The notes under the pieces: generated by a model
Seen by the model: the letters and a program-made list of their open reading frames with translations, nothing else
What the model was told of the DNA's origin: nothing
Databases searched by the model: none
Part shown: piece after piece, positions 45,799 to 56,105 of the stretch
Numbering within the stretch: position 1 is the stretch's first letter
Layout of the letters: each line of letters begins with the position of its first letter
From: an uncultured Paracoccaceae bacterium
GTDB taxonomy: Bacteria > Pseudomonadota > Alphaproteobacteria > Rhodobacterales > Rhodobacteraceae
Assembly (NCBI GenBank): GCA_947497185.1
Contig: CANMFL010000001.1
Span: 372,001 to 436,000 of the forward strand
DNA: 64,000 nucleotides
Direction of reading: 5' to 3'
Made by a program: the position numbers and the translations under genes

Positions 45799-46506
45799 AT
45801 GATGCTAACGAAAAAACAACTCGACTTACTTGAATTCATCCATGTGCGCGTGCAGCGCGATGGTGTCCCGCCGTCCTTCGACGAGATGAAAGAAGCACTG
45901 GATTTACGTTCTAAATCCGGCATCCACCGCTTGATCACAGCGCTTGAAGAACGCGGGTTTATCCGGCGTTTAGCGCACCGTGCGCGTGCTTTAGAAATCC
46001 TGAAGATGCCTGATGCATTGTCGCAAAAACTTGAGAAAAAAGCGAAAGGTTTCACGCCACGTATTGTTGATGGCGGGCGACCCGATCAAACGCCTCCGGC
46101 TGCCATGCCTGTTGAATCCGAGGGTATCGTGAACCTGCCGATGATGGGTCAAATTGCTGCTGGTGTCCCGATTGAAGCGATCGCACATGCGTCACGCAAT
46201 GTCGCTGTTCCCAACACGATGCTAGGCAAGGGTGAACACTACGCCCTTGAAGTGAAAGGCGATTCGATGATCGACGCCGGGATCAATAACGGCGACGTGG
46301 TGATTATTCGCGAAACGACGACCGCTGAAAATGGCGATATCGTTGTGGCCTTGGTCGAAGATCAGGAAGCGACGCTCAAAAAATTCCGCCGCTCAAATGG
46401 CGCCATTGCGCTTGAGGCAGCCAACCCTGCCTACGAGACTCGCGTGTTCCGCGATGATCAGGTGAAGGTTCAAGGGCGGCTGGTCGGTCTGATCCGTACT
46501 TATTAA
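45799..46506 (+). CDS. lexA: SOS regulator LexA
   Basis: A 235-residue repressor and self-cleaving peptidase. The N-terminal winged helix (1-65) has [13 protein letters not shown] and [18 protein letters not shown] linker leads to the cleavage site with Ala-Gly in [11 protein letters not shown] (about 119-129); the catalytic serine is in [13 protein letters not shown] and the lysine in EATLKKF. RecA-stimulated cleavage would release SOS genes. It has its own promoter with a LexA box. The last codon overlaps the convergent comEC stop by four bases, and a strong hairpin lies just beyond at 46550-46578. Confidence 0.96.
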   Translation: MMLTKKQLDLLEFIHVRVQRDGVPPSFDEMKEALDLRSKSGIHRLITALEERGFIRRLAHRARALEILKMPDALSQKLEKKAKGFTPRIVDGGRPDQTPPAAMPVESEGIVNLPMMGQIAAGVPIEAIAHASRNVAVPNTMLGKGEHYALEVKGDSMIDAGINNGDVVIIRETTTAENGDIVVALVEDQEATLKKFRRSNGAIALEAANPAYETRVFRDDQVKVQGRLVGLIRTY

Positions 46507-48614
46507 TCTATTTGTGCCAGTTGTGGCCCATTTGGGTCCAAAACAAATGACAAAGCGACGGTATTATCGTCGCTTTGTGGCGTCCATGGGCGCGGCCCTG
46601 TCACTGCGTTCGCGGCCTTAACGCGCAGACCACCTGTGTCGGTAAGGGATAATCCTAACGCGCCTGTTAGGCGTAGTCGTTCAACGTCGAATACCTCGCA
46701 TGGGCGGATGATTTCATCGCTTTGGTTGCTGATGAGAACATCTGCACCGTCACATCCGGTAATCTCTGCCAGTGCTGTTTTTCCGGAGACTTGTAGCACG
46801 GTCCACGCTCCAAAATCGACCTGATACCGCCGCAATCCGCGCGTGATTCCATCGCGTGTCCCTGCAATCTCTTGGTTCACTGGTGCCCCGTCATTTTCCA
46901 ACCAAACGCCTGTCACGAACCCGTCACCGCGTGGTTTGCTCAGCGCCCGACCCTGCTCCGTCATGCGCCCGATCATGCCGCCGCTGTCTGCGATCAGAAT
47001 GTCGGGGCGTATGGCTTGCGACCAGACGAAAAATGCTAGCCCTGCGGTGATTACGCCTGCGATTTTGGCGCGTCCTTGCCATAATACCATCCAGAGCAAT
47101 CCTGCTGCGAGTATAGGCAGCACAAACCATTGCGGTGCGCTCACGTGCCCCACTGCGCCATCTTGGGTTGCGACCAAATTTGCGACCCATAATATCCATT
47201 TCAGACCGAACCCCATGATATACAGGCCGATCCACGCTAATCCGAATGGCGCGAGACAGGCTGCGAGGACCGCGGCGGGCATAATGAGCGCCCCCATGAG
47301 AGGTACGCTGAGCAGGTTTGCGATCAATCCGTAGTGCGCGATTTGGTTAAAATGGGCGGCAGCGAAGGGGGCCGTCGCGATGCCTGCGATGAAAGAAGAG
47401 ATGACCACGGATAGCACATTGCGGGTCCATTTTGGCCAGTGTTGCCAGTTCGCGTGGCGTAGGTATTTGAATACAAAAACCAACGCTGTGGTGGCGGAAA
47501 ATGACATTTGGAAACCCGGACCAGTCAAGGATTCTGGCTGTAATATCAGAATGATAATCGCTGCCATGGCAACAGCACGCAAGGTCAATGCGGGCCGTCC
47601 GAGTAGGATCGCGACCAGCATCACGGCGACCATGGTGAACGCCCGCTCAGTAGCGACATTGCCGCCTGATAACGCCAGATAACCGCCCGCTGCGATTAAT
47701 GCCCCGACGGCTGCGATTTTCTTGATTGGAAGGCGTAGGCCAGCGCCCGGAATCAGCACGAGTATCGTGCGCAGGACTGCAAAGACAAAGCCCGTCAAAA
47801 GCCCCATGTGGAGGCCAGAGATTGCGAATAAATGCGCCAGATTGGACGCCCTGAGATTCGACAAAGTGACCTGCGACATGCCCGATCTGTCGCCGCTCAT
47901 GATGGCGGCCGCAAACGCCCCTGCTTCGCCCGGTAAGGTGGCTTGCACGGATCGCGAGACGGCCATGCGTGCCTCGAAGACGAGCAATCCAAAGCCGCCG
48001 CGTTCTGCAGGTGCCAATCGTAACAAGGGGTTACGGGTGTAGCCGACGGCCCCCAGTTGCGAGAACCAAGCGTGACGTTGGAAATCGAATCCGCCCGGCT
48101 CTGCTGGGCCTGAGGGCGGCGATAAATGCCCCGTTGTCGCGAGACGTTGCCCCGGTCTGACGGGGACTGCGGGCATGTCGCCGTGAATAGAGATTCGCAC
48201 CCGTTTCGGTGTGCGGTTGGGAGATGAACGGTTTAGAAATACCTCGTCCATCGTGATCCGCAGCGCGTCGCTGGCTGATCTGTCGATGCCCACAACGCGG
48301 CCTTCGATTGGGCCATAATAGCGGAACGATAACACAGGTGCCGCGACCGATTCTGTGCGCCATTTAGCAAGACCCGCCCCTGCCCCGATCAGCGCCAAAG
48401 CCAGCAAAATCGGGCTGCACGACACGTGCACAATGCGTGCACAACCCGTGCACAGCAGTGACACCGCCAGCACTGTCATCATGAATGGCCACGATGGTTC
48501 AAAACGGATCGCGAAATACCAGCCGATGCCGCATGCCAAAAACAGCGGCACCCAGCCAATCAAATGGCCCCGCTGCGCGAGGAGCGCATCTATCAATCTG
48601 ACGTGCAGGCGCAC
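46503..48614 (-). CDS. comEC: ComEC/Rec2-type DNA uptake channel protein
   Basis: A 703-residue inner-membrane protein with an N-terminal two-helix part and DUF4131 region (about 60-180), a Competence domain (about 205-480, with [30 protein letters not shown] and [15 protein letters not shown]) and a C-terminal region after residue 520. The last part corresponds to the metallo-beta-lactamase-like domain, but no H-x-H-x-D-H motif is present, so any nuclease activity is probably lost. It would pass transforming DNA into the cytoplasm. Start: GTG 48614, four bases after GGAGG; an ATG at 48662 without a ribosome site is the alternative. It is divergent from gltX. Confidence 0.85.
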   Translation of the reverse strand: MRLHVRLIDALLAQRGHLIGWVPLFLACGIGWYFAIRFEPSWPFMMTVLAVSLLCTGCARIVHVSCSPILLALALIGAGAGLAKWRTESVAAPVLSFRYYGPIEGRVVGIDRSASDALRITMDEVFLNRSSPNRTPKRVRISIHGDMPAVPVRPGQRLATTGHLSPPSGPAEPGGFDFQRHAWFSQLGAVGYTRNPLLRLAPAERGGFGLLVFEARMAVSRSVQATLPGEAGAFAAAIMSGDRSGMSQVTLSNLRASNLAHLFAISGLHMGLLTGFVFAVLRTILVLIPGAGLRLPIKKIAAVGALIAAGGYLALSGGNVATERAFTMVAVMLVAILLGRPALTLRAVAMAAIIILILQPESLTGPGFQMSFSATTALVFVFKYLRHANWQHWPKWTRNVLSVVISSFIAGIATAPFAAAHFNQIAHYGLIANLLSVPLMGALIMPAAVLAACLAPFGLAWIGLYIMGFGLKWILWVANLVATQDGAVGHVSAPQWFVLPILAAGLLWMVLWQGRAKIAGVITAGLAFFVWSQAIRPDILIADSGGMIGRMTEQGRALSKPRGDGFVTGVWLENDGAPVNQEIAGTRDGITRGLRRYQVDFGAWTVLQVSGKTALAEITGCDGADVLISNQSDEIIRPCEVFDVERLRLTGALGLSLTDTGGLRVKAANAVTGPRPWTPQSDDNTVALSFVLDPNGPQLAQID
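46550..46578. terminator. Perfect hairpin inside the comEC 3' end, downstream of lexA
   Basis: ACAAAGCGACG (46550-46560) and CGTCGCTTTGT (46568-46578) form an 11-base-pair stem with a seven-base loop, 44 bases past the lexA stop on the plus strand. It lies within the comEC coding sequence. It may end lexA transcripts; a U-tract is lacking. Confidence 0.5.
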
Positions 48615-48695
48615 TTGTCCTCCGTCGGTTTGCTGCGTATTCCGCAGGTCAATTCCCACCATCGCCAATCATGGTGAACGAAAGGTTAAAATCCG

Positions 48696-50099
48696 ATGTC
48701 CGATAAACCAGTTGTCACCCGTTTCGCCCCGTCTCCTACCGGTGCTTTGCATATTGGCGGTGCCCGCACTGCGTTGTTTAACTGGCTCTATGCCCGTGGT
48801 CGCGGCGGCAAATTTGTGCTTCGGATCGAAGACACCGACAAAGCGCGATCAACCGATGAGAACACCCAAGCGATCTTGGATGGTTTGACGTGGTTGGGTC
48901 TGGATTGGGACGGCGAACCTGTGTCGCAAGCCTCGCGTGCGGATCGTCATGTGGACGTTGCACAGCAAATGCTGGCCGATGGCACCGCGTTCAAATGCTT
49001 TGCCACGCAAGAAGAAATCGAAGCCTTCCGCGAAGATGCTCGCGCGAACAAAACCTCGACACTGTATCGCTCGCCTTGGCGCGATGTGGCTGAGGCCGAC
49101 CACCCTGACCTGCCGTTTGCGGTGCGTGTAAAGGCCCCGCGTGATGGGTCGACCACGCTGCACGACGAGGTGCAAGGCGATGTGACGTGGTCGAATGACC
49201 AACTGGACGACATGATTATTCTGCGCTCTGACGGCACGCCTGTTTATATGTTGGCCGTGGTTGTGGACGATCACGATATGGGCGTGACCCATGTTATTCG
49301 CGGCGACGATCACCTTGCCAATGCGTTCCGCCAGAACATGATTTACGACGCGATGGGCTGGGATAAACCTGTTCTCGCGCATATTCCGCTGATTTTCGGC
49401 CCTGACGGCAAGAAATTGTCGAAACGCCACGGTGCGACTGGCGCCGCTGAATATCAGGCGATGGGCTATCCTGCCGCCGGTATGCGTAACTATCTGGCGC
49501 GACTGGGTTGGAGCCACGGCGACGATGAATTCTTTAGCGACGCACAGGCGCAAGAGTGGTTTGGTCTGAGCGGAATCGGCAAATCGCCGTCCCGTTTCGA
49601 CTTTAAAAAGCTGGAAAATATCTGTGGTCAGCACAACGCCGTCACCGACGATGCTGCGCTGCTGCACGAAATTCAGGCCTTCCTTGCGGCGACTGACGCC
49701 ACGCCGCTGAATCAACAGCAAAGTGATGGGCTACTTGCCGCGATGCCAAGCCTGAAAGAACGGGCGAAAACTTTCCCCGAACTTCTTGAAAAGGCTCACT
49801 TTGTTCTGACATCCCGCCCGATTGTGCCGGACGAGAAAGCGGCGAAATCGCTGGATGATGTACACAAAGGTATACTGCGTGAATTGACGCCGCAGTTGCA
49901 AAATGCTACTTGGACCCGAGATGACTTGGAGGGTGTTGTTTCATCCGTGGCCGCTGCCAATGAGACGAAACTTGGCAAGCTCGCGGGACCGCTACGTGCG
50001 GTTCTTGCTGGACGGGCCGTTTCTCCGAGTGTGTTTGATATGATGCTTGTTTTAGGCAAGGACGAAACGGTGGCACGCCTACAAGACGCCACAGGTTGA
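48696..50099 (+). CDS. gltX: Glutamyl-tRNA synthetase
   Basis: A 467-residue class I aminoacyl-tRNA synthetase charging tRNA-Glu. The HIGH equivalent is in [20 protein letters not shown] and the KMSKS equivalent is [41 protein letters not shown] and a helical anticodon-binding C-terminus (about 330-467) are present. ATG follows GAAAGG. Many alphaproteobacteria carry two GltX paralogues and form Gln-tRNA via GatCAB; whether this is the discriminating copy cannot be told here. Confidence 0.95.
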   Translation: MSDKPVVTRFAPSPTGALHIGGARTALFNWLYARGRGGKFVLRIEDTDKARSTDENTQAILDGLTWLGLDWDGEPVSQASRADRHVDVAQQMLADGTAFKCFATQEEIEAFREDARANKTSTLYRSPWRDVAEADHPDLPFAVRVKAPRDGSTTLHDEVQGDVTWSNDQLDDMIILRSDGTPVYMLAVVVDDHDMGVTHVIRGDDHLANAFRQNMIYDAMGWDKPVLAHIPLIFGPDGKKLSKRHGATGAAEYQAMGYPAAGMRNYLARLGWSHGDDEFFSDAQAQEWFGLSGIGKSPSRFDFKKLENICGQHNAVTDDAALLHEIQAFLAATDATPLNQQQSDGLLAAMPSLKERAKTFPELLEKAHFVLTSRPIVPDEKAAKSLDDVHKGILRELTPQLQNATWTRDDLEGVVSSVAAANETKLGKLAGPLRAVLAGRAVSPSVFDMMLVLGKDETVARLQDATG

Positions 50100-50192
50100 A
50101 ACCTTTTCGTTACGTTTTATCGTTACGGGTACTAAAACAACGCCACCACGCCGCGCAGGCCAGAACGGCATGCGCTTCAGAAGGGGACTACA

Positions 50193-51488
50193 ATGACTGA
50201 ATCCAAGAAGACCGCGACGCTCACGATTGATGGGCAAAGCTACGAGTTGCCGATCCATTCCCCGACTGCTGGTCCTGACGTGATCGACATCCGCAAGCTC
50301 TACGCCCAAGCTGGTGTGTTCACGTATGACCCAGGTTTTACGTCGACTGCGGCCTGTGACAGCACGATTACGTTCATCGACGGTGACAAAGGCGAACTGC
50401 TGCACCGTGGCTATCCAATCGATCAGCTGGCCGCTGAATCGCACTACCTAGAAGTGTGCTACGCGCTACTGTACGGCGATCTGCCGGACGCTGACACACT
50501 GGATAAGTTCGAGAAACTGATCACGAACCACACGATGATCCACGAGCAGATGCACAACTTCTTCCGTGGTTTCCGCCGCGATGCGCATCCAATGGCGACA
50601 ATGGTTGGTGTTGTAGGCGCGATGTCTGCGTTCTACCACGACAGCACCGACATCGACGACGCGCATCAACGTGAGGTTGCGTCGATCCGTCTGATCGCGA
50701 AAATGCCAACGATTGCTGCGATGGCCTATAAATACTCGATCGGTCAGCCGTTTGTGTATCCGCGCAATGATCTGGATTACGCGTCCAACTTCCTGAACAT
50801 GTGTTTCTCGGTTCCTGCTGAGGACTACAAAGTTGACCCGATCCTTGCCAAAGCAATGGACCGCATCTTTACGCTGCACGCCGATCACGAGCAGAACGCA
50901 TCAACATCGACTGTTCGTTTGGCGTCATCATCCGGTGCGAACCCGTTTGCCTGCATCGCGGCTGGCATCGCCTGTCTCTGGGGCCCTGCCCACGGTGGTG
51001 CGAACCAAGCATGTCTGGAAATGCTCAAGGAAATCGGATCTGTAGACCGGATTCCTGAATTCATCGCACGTGCGAAAGACAAGAACGACAGCTACCGCCT
51101 GATGGGCTTTGGCCACCGCGTTTACAAAAACTTCGACCCACGGGCGACCGTGATGAAGGAAAGCGCAGACGAAGTTCTGGAACTGCTGGGCGTCGAAGAC
51201 AACCCGCTGTTGCAGGTCGCAATGGAGCTTGAAAAACAAGCGCTGGCCGATCCGTATTTCGCAGAGAAAAAGCTGTTCCCGAACGTCGATTTCTATTCCG
51301 GCATCATCCTCGAAGCGATGGGTTTCCCAACGTCGATGTTCACGCCGATCTTTGCGATGGCGCGGACAGTTGGTTGGATTTCCCAGTGGAAAGAGCAGCT
51401 TGACGATCCGCAGTTGAAAATCGGTCGTCCACGTCAGTTGTATATGGGTGAAACAGCCCGCGACTACGTCGCACCTGACAAGCGCTAA
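50193..51488 (+). CDS. gltA: Citrate synthase
   Basis: A 431-residue type II (hexameric family) citrate synthase condensing acetyl-CoA and oxaloacetate. Motifs: [20 protein letters not shown], catalytic histidine in [40 protein letters not shown] and [15 protein letters not shown], with [13 protein letters not shown] toward the end. It starts after AGAAGGGGAC and ends at a stem-loop terminator (51498-51520). The gltX-gltA neighbourhood is common in alphaproteobacteria. Confidence 0.97.
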   Translation: MTESKKTATLTIDGQSYELPIHSPTAGPDVIDIRKLYAQAGVFTYDPGFTSTAACDSTITFIDGDKGELLHRGYPIDQLAAESHYLEVCYALLYGDLPDADTLDKFEKLITNHTMIHEQMHNFFRGFRRDAHPMATMVGVVGAMSAFYHDSTDIDDAHQREVASIRLIAKMPTIAAMAYKYSIGQPFVYPRNDLDYASNFLNMCFSVPAEDYKVDPILAKAMDRIFTLHADHEQNASTSTVRLASSSGANPFACIAAGIACLWGPAHGGANQACLEMLKEIGSVDRIPEFIARAKDKNDSYRLMGFGHRVYKNFDPRATVMKESADEVLELLGVEDNPLLQVAMELEKQALADPYFAEKKLFPNVDFYSGIILEAMGFPTSMFTPIFAMARTVGWISQWKEQLDDPQLKIGRPRQLYMGETARDYVAPDKR

Positions 51489-51494
51489 GATTTT

Positions 51495-51520
51495 AGGGTC
51501 GCCTTCGGGCGGCCCTTTTC
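51495..51520 (+). terminator. Terminator after gltA
   Basis: AGGGTCGCC-TTCG-GGCGGCCCT, with one G-U pair and a stable UUCG tetraloop, is followed by UUUU. It begins seven bases after the gltA stop and ends only two bases before the next start codon at 51523. Confidence 0.85.
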
Positions 51521-51522
51521 AC

Positions 51523-52014
51523 ATGCTGACCACCAAACGCCTTATCCTGCGCGGCGCGCGCCAAGATGATCTAATGGATTTGTTTGCGATCTATAGCGAT
51601 CCGCGCGCGATGCAGTTTTGGTCTACCCCGCCGCATGACAGCCCTGATACCACCCAAGAGAAACTCGACCGGATGCTCGCCGCGGTTGAGCCGTTGGTGT
51701 TTTTCATCATTGAAATGGATGGTCGTGCGATTGGCACTGCGGGAATGCACTACCAAAACGAAGTTGGGTTTCTGCTGCATCCCGACTATTGGCGGCAGGG
51801 CATTGTGACCGAAGCGATGCAGACAATCATGCCGCATATCTGGGCTGTGAGCGATGTGAACGAGGTCTTTTCGGACGTCGATCCACAGCATGTAGCGTCG
51901 ATTGGACTGCTTAAGAACCTTGGGTTTACCATCAGCCACACTGCCGAAAATACGTTTTGTATCAATGGCGTGTGGTCCGATAGCGTCTATCTGAAACTTT
52001 ACCGGCCTTCATAG
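51523..52014 (+). CDS. GNAT family N-acetyltransferase
   Basis: A 163-residue RimJ/RimL-like acetyltransferase: TTKRLILRGARQDDLMDLF, FFIIEMDGRAIGTAGMHY, the acetyl-CoA loop region VGFLLHPDYWRQGIVTEAM, and VDPQHVASIGLLKNLGF near the end. RimJ/RimL-like members acetylate protein N-termini or amino groups of metabolites; the target is unknown. The frame is open back into gltA, but ATG 51523 is the family start. It sits immediately behind the gltA terminator, with no clear ribosome site. Its 3' end overlaps the convergent enoyl-CoA hydratase by 16 bases. Confidence 0.85.
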   Translation: MLTTKRLILRGARQDDLMDLFAIYSDPRAMQFWSTPPHDSPDTTQEKLDRMLAAVEPLVFFIIEMDGRAIGTAGMHYQNEVGFLLHPDYWRQGIVTEAMQTIMPHIWAVSDVNEVFSDVDPQHVASIGLLKNLGFTISHTAENTFCINGVWSDSVYLKLYRPS

Positions 52015-52775
52015 ACTGGCGCACGTTTTTGCAGGAACGACACAACGCCTTCTTGGAAATCGCGTGTTTGGCCACATTTCCCCTGCAGCTTTGCCTCTAA
52101 TGCCAATTGTTGCTCGAAGGTGTTGTCGCTGGATTCACGCAATGCGGTTTTCACGTGCTGGTAAGCAACTGTCGGGCCGCTGGCGAGTTTGGTCGCCCGC
52201 GCCATCCAATGCGCGCCAAAGTCAGCGGCAGGAATAGATTCGTAAATCATGCCCCAATCTGCGGCCTGCGTTGCGCTGATCTTGTCCGCGAAAAGTGCAG
52301 CGCCCATAGCCCGTGCCGACCCAATTTGACGCGGCAGAAAATGCGTGCCGCCTGCGTCAGGGATCAGGCCAATGCGGGTGAATGCCTGCACAAAATAGGC
52401 CGCGTCGCTCGCGATCACCACGTCAAACGCCAGCGCAAGGTTCGCGCCAGCCCCAGCCGCAGGGCCGTTTACAGCCGCGATTGTCGGGATTTTACAGTCC
52501 ACAATGGCCCGCAACATCGGCACATATTCGTCGCGCAAGGTGCGTTCCAGATCAAGCGCTGCCGCGTTGCCGCCGTCGCCCAAATCTTGGCCGGAACAGA
52601 ACGCTTTGCCCTCGCCCGTCAAGACAACCACCCGCGCCTCGGCCTCTGCCGCTTTGACCGCGTGGGTGATTTCCGCCCGCATTTGTGTGTTTAACGCGTT
52701 CATCACGTCTGGACGGGACATCGTGATCACTGCCACGCCGTTGTCGATTTCAAGTTTGATTGCCCGATAGTCCAT
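51999..52775 (-). CDS. Enoyl-CoA hydratase/isomerase family protein
   Basis: A 258-residue crotonase-fold protein: ITMSRPDVMNALNTQMR, VVLTGEGKAFCSGQDL (oxyanion loop), IPTIAAVNGPAAGAGANLAL and TRIGLIPDAGGTHFLPR. The SGQDL form and length resemble PaaG, the phenylacetate-path isomerase, but no paa genes are nearby, so only the family is assigned. Start ATG 52775 follows GGAGG; another ATG 15 bases upstream lacks one. It overlaps the GNAT gene end by 16 bases. Confidence 0.87.
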   Translation of the reverse strand: MDYRAIKLEIDNGVAVITMSRPDVMNALNTQMRAEITHAVKAAEAEARVVVLTGEGKAFCSGQDLGDGGNAAALDLERTLRDEYVPMLRAIVDCKIPTIAAVNGPAAGAGANLALAFDVVIASDAAYFVQAFTRIGLIPDAGGTHFLPRQIGSARAMGAALFADKISATQAADWGMIYESIPAADFGAHWMARATKLASGPTVAYQHVKTALRESSDNTFEQQLALEAKLQGKCGQTRDFQEGVVSFLQKRAPVYEGR

Positions 52776-52860
52776 GATCACGTCCTCCATGCCCCGACCA
52801 AATCGGCAGCTTTGGCTGCACCCTAAAGACCGTGTTATTTTAGAAAAGAGGAACGGTGCG

Positions 52861-53304
52861 TTACGAGCGCAAAATCTTATCCAGCGCCGCCTTTTCGTCG
52901 TCGGTCAGCGTCGGATCAGTCGCCTCTGGCTTGCGCCGGATTGTCGTCCAGCCAACACCAAGGGCCACGATCAAAAGACCAGGGGCCGCCAACCACAGTA
53001 TCCAGTTGGCCCCCGTAACGGTGGGCGTCAGCAGGATATATTCGCCATAGCGTGCCACAAGATAATTAATAATATCTTGATCGCTGTCGCCCGCGACAAG
53101 CCGTTCTCGCACAATGATCCGCAGCTCTTTTGACAGAGAGGCGTTGGATTCGTCGATGCTTTCGTTCTGGCAAATCGGGCAGCGCAGACCAGCGGACAGG
53201 TCACGCGCACGTTTTTCCAGCACCGGATCGGCCAGCATTTCGCTGGGTTCAACGGCCCACAAAGGCGCGGCGATCAGGGCAAGGATGAGGGCAAGACGCT
53301 TCAT
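52861..53304 (-). CDS. ccmH: Cytochrome c maturation protein CcmH
   Basis: A 147-residue thiol oxidoreductase anchored in the membrane. Signal/anchor residues 1-16 (RLALILALIAAPLWA), the redox motif LRCPICQNESIDESNA (RCPxC with two cysteines), then a helical hairpin with RLVAGDSDQDIINYLVARYG and a C-terminal membrane helix (about 103-122). It keeps the CXXCH haem site of apocytochrome c reduced. ATG 53304 overlaps the ccmF stop in ATGA; the frame is open further upstream but only inside ccmF. Confidence 0.93.
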   Translation of the reverse strand: MKRLALILALIAAPLWAVEPSEMLADPVLEKRARDLSAGLRCPICQNESIDESNASLSKELRIIVRERLVAGDSDQDIINYLVARYGEYILLTPTVTGANWILWLAAPGLLIVALGVGWTTIRRKPEATDPTLTDDEKAALDKILRS

Positions 53305-55277
53305 TCTGCTGGCACCGCTTTGACGCGTTTCGGCTTGGACGCCCCTGCCCCAACCCGCAATCTGCGGTCGGTCAGCGACACCAGCGCACCCAGCGCCATC
53401 AACATGCAGCCGCCCCAAATCCAGTTAGCGAATGGCTGGAGATAGACCCGCATCGCGTAGCCGCCGTTGGCTTGTGGTTCGCCAATGACGACATAGATAT
53501 CGCGCAGGATTCCGTTGCGGATCGCGGCTTCTGTCGTCGGCATTTGTGCCACGGGGTAGAACCGTTTTTCAGGGTAAAGTGTCCCAATATCGCGCCCGCC
53601 CTTTGTCACGTCGATGGTCGCCATTGTGGTGACGTAGTTTGGCCCTTCGGCGCGAACGACTTCTTCGATTGCAAAGGTGTAGCGGCCCACGTCGTAACTG
53701 TCGCCAATGTTAACCACGCGGATGTCTTCAATCTGCCACGCGAGGATCGCCGCGACTCCAAATGTTGTGACGCCGACGCCGATATGGGCGATGGATTTGC
53801 CCCAATCGGCACGCGGCAAACGTCTGATCCGGCTTAAGCGTCCGGCAAGGTTTTCACGCCCGCCACGCAGCCAAAGATCAAGCAGCGCACCGCCTACGAC
53901 CCAGATGCCAAGCGTGACACCAACGGGGCCTAGAGCAGAGCGTCCGCTCTGCAGTGCATAAGCCAATGCGCCCATGGAAATCGCGAGTAACGCCCAGCCC
54001 CACAACGGTTTTTTCGCCCGTGTCAGTGTGCCGCGTTTCCACGCCAACAACGACCCGATGGGCAAAACAAGAGCGAGTAGCACCATGAATGGCGTGAACG
54101 CCGCGTTGAAAAACGGCGGGCCAACCGATAGCGTGCGGCCCCAAACCATCTCCGCGACCAAGGGCCAGATCGTGCCGATGAAAACGACAAAACAGCTGAC
54201 CGCGAGTAGGATGTTGTTGAGAACCAATGCGCTTTCGCGGCTGACGGTTCCGAACACCCCGTTTGCTGCCAATACCCGTGCGCGGGCTGCGTAAAGTGTT
54301 AATGATCCGCCGACGAAGAACGCGAGAATGGCGAGAATGAACATGCCGCGTTGCGGGTCGTTGGCAAAGGCATGCACGGAGGTCAGCAGACCTGACCGGA
54401 CGATAAATGTGCCGAGCAGCGAGAAGCCGAAAGCAAGGATCGCGAGCAGGATTGTCCAGCTTTTCAGCGCTTCGCGTTTTTCCACGACGATGGCGGAATG
54501 GAGCAATGCGGCAGCGATCAGCCACGGCATAAAGGATGCGTTTTCGACCGGGTCCCAGAACCAGAAACCGCCCCATCCGAGTTCGTAATAGGCCCACCAA
54601 GAGCCGAGTGCGATGCCGATGGTCAGGAACATCCACGCGGCCAATGTCCACGGACGGACCCAGCGGCCCCATGCGGCGTCGACGCGGCCTTCGATCAGGG
54701 CTGCGACGGCGAATGAGAACGCCATGCTCAGGCCGACGTAGCCGAGGTAGAGGAATGGGGGGTGGAACGCGAGGCCCGGATCCTGGAGCAGCGGGTTCAG
54801 GTCTTGGCCGTCGAATGGTGGCACGGCAAGGCGGTCAAACGGGTTCGATGTGAACAGGATGAACGCATAAAACGCAACAGAAACTGAGGATTGTACGGCT
54901 AGTACACGGGCGCGCAGTGTCTCGGGTAAACCACCATCGAACCATGCCGCACAACCGCCGAACAGCGTTAAAATCAGCAACCAAAGCAGCATCGACCCTT
55001 CGTGATTGCCCCAAACGCCGCTGATTTTATAGAGCATCGGCTTTAAGCTATGCGAGTTTTCGGTGACGACGCGCAGCGAGAAATCAGAGGTCACAAAGCC
55101 CCACGTCAGCGCCACAAAGGCAAAGCCCACGAGGATAAATTGCGAGGTCGCGGCGGGCTGCGCCATGGCCATCCACCCGCGCCACCCTTTGTGCGCGCCG
55201 ATCAACGGCATGACGGTCTGTGCGATCGCCACGACGAAAGCGAGGATCAGGGCGAAATGGGCAAGTTCATTTATCAT
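53301..55277 (-). CDS. ccmF: Haem lyase CcmF
   Basis: A 658-residue integral membrane protein with about 15 helices that attaches haem to apocytochromes c. Seen: the haem-handling segment WGNHEGSMLLWLLIL, GYVGLSMAFSFAVAALIEG, the WWD domain GGFWFWDPVENASFMPWL (about 245-262), and a periplasmic C-terminal domain before the last helix. It is separated from ccmE by the lysis cassette. Overlaps ccmH by four bases. Confidence 0.95.
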   Translation of the reverse strand: MINELAHFALILAFVVAIAQTVMPLIGAHKGWRGWMAMAQPAATSQFILVGFAFVALTWGFVTSDFSLRVVTENSHSLKPMLYKISGVWGNHEGSMLLWLLILTLFGGCAAWFDGGLPETLRARVLAVQSSVSVAFYAFILFTSNPFDRLAVPPFDGQDLNPLLQDPGLAFHPPFLYLGYVGLSMAFSFAVAALIEGRVDAAWGRWVRPWTLAAWMFLTIGIALGSWWAYYELGWGGFWFWDPVENASFMPWLIAAALLHSAIVVEKREALKSWTILLAILAFGFSLLGTFIVRSGLLTSVHAFANDPQRGMFILAILAFFVGGSLTLYAARARVLAANGVFGTVSRESALVLNNILLAVSCFVVFIGTIWPLVAEMVWGRTLSVGPPFFNAAFTPFMVLLALVLPIGSLLAWKRGTLTRAKKPLWGWALLAISMGALAYALQSGRSALGPVGVTLGIWVVGGALLDLWLRGGRENLAGRLSRIRRLPRADWGKSIAHIGVGVTTFGVAAILAWQIEDIRVVNIGDSYDVGRYTFAIEEVVRAEGPNYVTTMATIDVTKGGRDIGTLYPEKRFYPVAQMPTTEAAIRNGILRDIYVVIGEPQANGGYAMRVYLQPFANWIWGGCMLMALGALVSLTDRRLRVGAGASKPKRVKAVPAE

Positions 55278-55360
55278 GCCGCAGACATAGCACTGCGCCG
55301 CGCCCCCGAACAGACTGAAGTCAGGGACGGATTGTCACATTTCAGAGGGTGGAATGTTAG

Positions 55361-55564
55361 CTACAACGCGAGCCCGCCTTGCAGCACGAATGCAACCGCA
55401 GACATCAGTAACCCGCCGATGACCAAGCGGACCAACCATTTAAGCGCGTCTTCGATATGGCCCAGCCTGTCAGCCACGTTGGCGCGGTGGACCTCATCCA
55501 CCGCGCTACGTGTTTCAATGGCATTCAACCGCTGTTCAACCCGTGCCACCCACGCGCTATCCAT
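55361..55564 (-). CDS. Small XhlA-like membrane protein of the lysis cassette
   Basis: A 67-residue protein with an amphipathic coiled-coil-like N-terminus (VARVEQRLNAIETRSAVDEV) followed by the pattern RLGHIEDALKWLVRLVIGGL and one membrane helix (about 43-62). The IEDxLKWLVR-x-VIGG arrangement is like phage XhlA (haemolysin-like) proteins that work with holins. The start lies eight bases inside the end of the holin gene. A spanin-like or holin-helper role is inferred from context. Confidence 0.7.
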   Translation of the reverse strand: MDSAWVARVEQRLNAIETRSAVDEVHRANVADRLGHIEDALKWLVRLVIGGLLMSAVAFVLQGGLAL

Positions 55565-56105
55565 GCTTGCCCTGCCAGTCCAAAAGGGCCGCGTTTTCAG
55601 TGGGTAAGGTGGCGGATTTGGTCAGCGTTGGCGCGTCGGGGGCGAGCCCTTTGATCGCTTGGATATTGCGCGTCACTTGACCCGTGCGGGCCAGCGTATC
55701 GGTGACGGATTGTTGAAATTCCTGCCCCTTTGCTTGATGCCGCGCCCCGAAATAAAAGCTGACAATCGCGCCCATAAGCCACCAAAGCGGCTCTGGCACA
55801 AGCGCAAGCCCCTGCATCCTAGAGGCGAACCAGATCGGGTCCGCCATCGAGGCCCCGATCAAAGCGAGCGTGCCAAGCGCCATCATCGGGCGCGGCAAGC
55901 GATTCATGCCGTCGATCATCACGTCAAACCAGCTTCGGCGCGGGTGGCTAAATTCGGTGGCAAATTGGCGGAGGGCTTCGGTTTGTATGTCGGTCGCACG
56001 TGCGCTGGCGTTCTCGGCATTCTCGCGAAACACCTGCGCCGTTTCGATTAAGACGTTGCGATTACTGCCGAAAAGCAAGCTCATGATGTTTGTAATTAAC
56101 CCCAT
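55557..56105 (-). CDS. 3TM holin, gene-transfer-agent release type
   Basis: A 182-residue protein resembling the 'holin of 3TMs' family linked to gene transfer agent release: an N-terminal LITNIMSLLFGSNRNVLIET, an amphipathic stretch, RSWFDVMIDGMNRLPRPMMA leading into a helix (about 72-88), further hydrophobic segments around PIWFASRMQGLALVPEPLWW and GAIVSFYFGARHQAKGQEFQ, and a polar C-terminus. It would make the lesion that lets the muramidase reach the wall. Overlaps the muramidase gene by ten bases and the XhlA-like gene by eight. Confidence 0.8.
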   Translation of the reverse strand: MGLITNIMSLLFGSNRNVLIETAQVFRENAENASARATDIQTEALRQFATEFSHPRRSWFDVMIDGMNRLPRPMMALGTLALIGASMADPIWFASRMQGLALVPEPLWWLMGAIVSFYFGARHQAKGQEFQQSVTDTLARTGQVTRNIQAIKGLAPDAPTLTKSATLPTENAALLDWQGKHG

